Source: Mesorhizobium qingshengii
GTDB lineage: Bacteria; Pseudomonadota; Alphaproteobacteria; Rhizobiales; Rhizobiaceae
Assembly (NCBI RefSeq): GCF_027563465.1
Contig: NZ_JAPFQA010000001.1
Span: 558,001 to 622,000, forward strand
Reading direction: 5' to 3'
Length of the DNA: 64,000 nucleotides
The notes beneath the pieces are model-generated. The model saw only the letters and a program-made list of their open reading frames with translations, had not been told where the DNA came from and searched no databases. Shown here one piece after another: positions 60,931 through 64,000 of this stretch; position 1 is the stretch's first letter; each line of letters starts with the position of its first letter. The position numbers and the translations under genes are program-made.

Positions 60931-62868
60931 ATGCGCCACATCATGGCAAAGAGCCTCGCCCCCACCGACGACGTGCGCGATTATCTGGCGACACAGGAGA
61001 AGAAGTCGCTGCTGCGCTTCCTGACCTGCGGTTCCGTCGACGACGGCAAGTCGACGCTGATCGGCCGCCTGCTTTCGGACACAAAGCAGATTTTCGAGGA
61101 CCAGCTCGCCGCGCTCGAACGCGATTCGCGCAAGCATGGCACCACCGGCGACGACATCGATTTCGCGCTGCTGGTCGACGGCCTCGAGGCCGAGCGCGAG
61201 CAAGGCATCACCATCGACGTCGCCTACCGCTTCTTCGCCACGCCGAAGCGCAAATTCATCGTTGCCGACACGCCCGGCCATGAACAATACACCCGCAACA
61301 TGGCGACCGGTGCCTCGACCGCCGACCTGGCGATCGTGCTGATCGACGCGCGGCAAGGGGTGCTTCGCCAGACCAGGCGCCATTCGATCATCGCCTCGCT
61401 GCTCGGCATCCGCCACATCGTGCTGGCCGTCAACAAGATCGACCTTGTCGGGTTCGACCAGGCGGTCTTCGACCGGATCGTTGAAGACTACGGGCGGTTT
61501 TCGCGCGATCTCGGTTTCCAGACCATCGTGCCGATCCCGATGTCGGCGCGCTATGGCGACAACGTCACCAGCCGATCGGACAAGACCGAATGGTATTCCG
61601 GCCCGACGCTGATCGAGCATCTCGAAACCGTGTCGGTCGACGAAGCCGCGGTCGAGCTGCCGTTCCGTTTCCCGGTCCAGTATGTCAATCGTCCCAATCT
61701 CGATTTCCGCGGTTTTGCCGGCACGATCGCCTCGGGCTCGGTTGCGCCCGGCGACGAGGTTGTTGTCGCCAAGTCCGGAAAATCCTCGCGCGTCAAGCGG
61801 ATCGTCTCGTATGGCGGCGACCTCGCCCAGGCGGCGGCCGGCCAGGCCGTCACGCTCGTCCTTGATGACGAGGTCGAGATTTCACGCGGCAACATGCTGG
61901 TTTCGCCGGCCGCTCGGCCGCAGGTTGCCGACCAGTTCGCCGCCAACATCGTCTGGTTCGATGAGCATGCGCTGCTGCCCGGCCGTTCCTACATCCTGCG
62001 CACCGAGACCGACCAGGCCAGCGCTACCGTCACCGATCTGAAATACCGGATCAACGTCAACGACTTTGCCCATGAGGCGGCCAAGTCGCTCGAAATGAAC
62101 GAAGTCGGCATCTGCAACATCTCGACGCGGACGCCGATCGCCTTCGACCCGTTTGCTGAAAACCGCACGACCGGCGCCTTCATCCTGATTGACCGCATCA
62201 GCAACGCCACGGTCGGTGCCGGCATGATCCTGCACTCGCTGCGCCGGGCCGAAAATATCCACTGGCAGTCGCTCGATGTCGGCAAGCGCGTGCGTGCCGA
62301 CATGAAGAACCAGCGGCCTGCCGTGTTCTGGTTCACCGGACTGTCGGGCTCCGGCAAGTCGACCATCGCCAACCTGTTCGAAAAGAAGCTGTTCGCCACC
62401 GGCCGCCATACCTATATCCTCGACGGCGACAATGTCCGTCACGGTCTTAATCGCGATCTTGGTTTCACCGACGCCGATCGCGTCGAGAACATTCGCCGCG
62501 TCGCCGAGGTTGCGCGCTTGATGGCTGATGCTGGGCTGATCGTCATTGTTTCGTTCATTTCGCCGTTCAGCGCCGAGCGGCGCATGGCGCGCGAGTTGAT
62601 GGCCGACGGCGAATTCGTCGAGGTGTTTGTCGATACGCCCTTCGAGGAATGCGCCAGGCGTGACCCGAAGGGCCTCTACGCGCGTGCGCTGAACGGCGAG
62701 ATCAAGAATTTCACCGGTGTGGATTCCCCTTACGAGGCGCCGGAAAAACCGGAAATCCATCTGAAGACGCTCGGCAAATCGGCCGAAGAGATGGTAGATA
62801 CCCTGGAACACTGGCTGAACGAGCGCGACATTGCCGAAGACCAATACGACAGCGGCGGCGGCATCTGA
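60931..62868 (+). CDS. cysNC: Bifunctional sulfate adenylyltransferase large subunit / APS kinase (NodQ type)
   Basis: A 645-residue fusion of CysN and CysC, the usual form in rhizobia. The CysN GTPase part has GSVDDGKST (P-loop), [12 protein letters not shown] and NKIDLV. The APS kinase part begins near residue 455 and has GLSGSGKST near 470, then [15 protein letters not shown] and FIDTPFEEC-like residues ([19 protein letters not shown]). The complete enzyme with CysD makes PAPS, the donor for sulfotransferases and for assimilatory reduction. ATG 60943 is an alternative start. Confidence 0.96.
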   Translation: MRHIMAKSLAPTDDVRDYLATQEKKSLLRFLTCGSVDDGKSTLIGRLLSDTKQIFEDQLAALERDSRKHGTTGDDIDFALLVDGLEAEREQGITIDVAYRFFATPKRKFIVADTPGHEQYTRNMATGASTADLAIVLIDARQGVLRQTRRHSIIASLLGIRHIVLAVNKIDLVGFDQAVFDRIVEDYGRFSRDLGFQTIVPIPMSARYGDNVTSRSDKTEWYSGPTLIEHLETVSVDEAAVELPFRFPVQYVNRPNLDFRGFAGTIASGSVAPGDEVVVAKSGKSSRVKRIVSYGGDLAQAAAGQAVTLVLDDEVEISRGNMLVSPAARPQVADQFAANIVWFDEHALLPGRSYILRTETDQASATVTDLKYRINVNDFAHEAAKSLEMNEVGICNISTRTPIAFDPFAENRTTGAFILIDRISNATVGAGMILHSLRRAENIHWQSLDVGKRVRADMKNQRPAVFWFTGLSGSGKSTIANLFEKKLFATGRHTYILDGDNVRHGLNRDLGFTDADRVENIRRVAEVARLMADAGLIVIVSFISPFSAERRMARELMADGEFVEVFVDTPFEECARRDPKGLYARALNGEIKNFTGVDSPYEAPEKPEIHLKTLGKSAEEMVDTLEHWLNERDIAEDQYDSGGGI

Positions 62869-62878
62869 CGACGGGCTG

Positions 62879-63670
62879 ATGCTCGAAATCTTCGAGCGGC
62901 TGGCTCTGGCGGCCGGACGCGAGGTGATGCGCGTATTCCACGAGGGCTGTGCGGTCGACCGTAAATCCGATTCCTCGCCGGTGACCGAGGCGGACCGCGA
63001 GAGCGAGAAGATCATTCTCGCCGGGCTGCGCACCGCATTTCCCGACATTCCGTGCGTGGCCGAGGAAGAAGCGTCCGCCGGTGTCGTGCCACCTGACCTG
63101 CAGGGGGCCTTCTTTCTGATCGACCCGCTCGACGGCACCAAGGAATTTGTCAACCGTCGCACCGATTTCACCGTCAACATAGCCCTGGTTCGCCATGGTG
63201 TGCCGGAAGTCGGCGTCGTCTTTGCGCCTTGCACCGGCCGTTTCTTTTCCGGCCGGCCGGGCAGGGCGGAATCGCTCGAAATCAATGGCGATTACCAGAT
63301 TGTCGGCCGCCGGCCGATCTCGGTGAGAACGGCTGCAGCGCCGCTGGCCGTCGTTGCCAGCCGCTCGCACAACACACCGGAAACCGAGGCCTACATTCGC
63401 GACCTCCGTGCCGCCGAGATCGTCTCGGTCGGTTCGTCCTTGAAATTCTGTCTTCTCGCCAGCGCCGAAGCGGACGTCTATCCGCGCTTCGGCCGTACCA
63501 TGGAATGGGACACGGCGGCGGGCGACGCCGTGCTGCGCGCGGCCGGCGGCATGACGCGCACGCTGGACGGTCAGCCCCTGGTCTATGGCAAGCGCAGGCA
63601 AAGCGATGACGAGGACTTCGCCAATCCGCATTTCATCGCCAGCGGCAGGGCAGGGACCAGCCCCGTCTGA
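62879..63670 (+). CDS. cysQ: 3'(2'),5'-bisphosphate nucleotidase CysQ
   Basis: CysQ hydrolyses PAP, the by-product of PAPS use, to AMP. The 263-residue protein belongs to the lithium-sensitive inositol-phosphatase family. The metal motifs are VTEADRESE, VAEEEAS, IDPLDGTKEF and WDTAAGDAV. The start at 62879 matches the family N-terminus (MLEIFERLALAAG); a TTG at 62831, inside cysNC, would add 16 residues. It lies 10 bases after cysNC and completes a PAPS make-and-recycle operon. Confidence 0.94.
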   Translation: MLEIFERLALAAGREVMRVFHEGCAVDRKSDSSPVTEADRESEKIILAGLRTAFPDIPCVAEEEASAGVVPPDLQGAFFLIDPLDGTKEFVNRRTDFTVNIALVRHGVPEVGVVFAPCTGRFFSGRPGRAESLEINGDYQIVGRRPISVRTAAAPLAVVASRSHNTPETEAYIRDLRAAEIVSVGSSLKFCLLASAEADVYPRFGRTMEWDTAAGDAVLRAAGGMTRTLDGQPLVYGKRRQSDDEDFANPHFIASGRAGTSPV

Positions 63671-63684
63671 CACCGGTCGACTGG

Positions 63685-64000
63685 TTACTCGGCGGCGGCC
63701 TGCGCTGAATTCGAGCCGATGTAGTTGCGGATCGTCTCGATGATGCGGTCCTGGTCGGTTTCGCTGAGATAAGCATGCATCGGCAGGCAGAGGATCCGCT
63801 TCGGCAGTTCCTCCGACACGGCAAGACCGGTCGGCGTACGTGGGTAGTCGCGATAGGCGACTTGGGCATGCAGTGGCTTGACGTAGTAGATGACCGACGG
63901 AATGCCCTTCTCGCCGAGATGCGCCTTCAGCCCGTCGCGCTTGGGCGTTTCGATCGCGTACTGCGCCCACGCCGAACGGCTGCCGCCGAGGTTACGGGCG
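63685..64000 (-). CDS. DegT/DnrJ/EryC1/StrS sugar aminotransferase, C-terminal part (cut by window edge)
   Basis: On the minus strand the frame is open from the window edge to the stop at 63685-63687 and encodes about 104 residues. They match the C-terminal end of DegT/DnrJ/EryC1 aminotransferases: AQYAIETPKRDGLKAHL, GIPSVIYYVKPLHAQ, VSEELPKRILCLPMHAYLSE and DRIIETIRNYI. The lysine and cofactor part lies beyond the window. It resembles aminotransferases acting on UDP-4-keto sugars (WbpE/PglE/WlbC type), so another amino-sugar gene set may continue to the right. It is convergent with cysQ. Confidence 0.9.
   Translation of the reverse strand, partial: ARNLGGSRSAWAQYAIETPKRDGLKAHLGEKGIPSVIYYVKPLHAQVAYRDYPRTPTGLAVSEELPKRILCLPMHAYLSETDQDRIIETIRNYIGSNSAQAAAE

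Overview
The window is high-GC chromosomal DNA of an alphaproteobacterium of the order Rhizobiales, most likely Mesorhizobium or a close relative. This rests on a CcrM-type adenine methyltransferase, the gene run mutY / DUF721 / DsbA-like lipoprotein / smc, a fused CysN-CysC (NodQ-type) sulfate activation enzyme, pyruvate phosphate dikinase, and palindromic intergenic repeats of a kind I recall from Mesorhizobium. The genus is an inference from gene content, not from an alignment.

Region 1 (1-17.1 kb) is mostly housekeeping: yqgE (cut by the window edge); a minus-strand run thrC - M16 peptidase - GNAT acetyltransferase - PAS/GGDEF/EAL protein; a lipoprotein; a HAD phosphatase; ccrM; mutY with a second HAD gene; a DUF721 gene; a DsbA-like lipoprotein; smc; and a VanZ-like protein. 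Region 2 (17.2-21.2 kb) is a small accessory set: a short Cys-containing ORF, an orphan Tat-exported solute-binding protein, a divergent LysR regulator and a phytanoyl-CoA-dioxygenase-family enzyme. Two matching palindromes flank this set. Region 3 (21.4-23.6 kb) is a decayed island beside tRNA-Gln(TTG): an IS3-type transposase tail, a frameshifted tyrosine integrase, and an AT-rich orphan gene for a secreted protein. Region 4 (23.7-34.4 kb) returns to chromosomal genes: a VOC protein, ppdK, GT9, polysaccharide deacetylase, DUF427, an acyl-CoA ligase, DUF1499, an MBL-fold hydrolase and bioY.

Region 5 (34.5-59.5 kb) is a large O-antigen/surface polysaccharide locus. The plus strand carries a UDP-glucuronate 4-epimerase, rfbACBD for dTDP-rhamnose, a 1160-residue methyltransferase/coiled-coil/double-GT2 fusion, two methyltransferases and a sulfotransferase. 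The minus strand carries wzm-wzt followed by a tightly overlapping run: sugar aminotransferase, GtrB-like GT2, WxcM-like acetyltransferase/ketoisomerase, GtrA and a GT-C-like membrane protein. After that come a FlaA1/WbpM-like dehydratase, a GT2, an initiating sugar-phosphate transferase, a sugar reductase and an O-antigen ligase. My reading is that the chain starts on a QuiNAc-type sugar, is exported by a Wzm/Wzt ABC transporter and is ligated by the WaaL-like protein. A 3-acetamido-3,6-dideoxyhexose is built from the shared RmlA/RmlB intermediate and may be added in the periplasm through a Gtr-type lipid carrier route.

Region 6 (60.0-64.0 kb) is cysD-cysNC-cysQ, which makes PAPS and removes PAP. 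It could feed the sulfotransferase at 44.3 kb. The window ends inside a second sugar aminotransferase gene on the minus strand.
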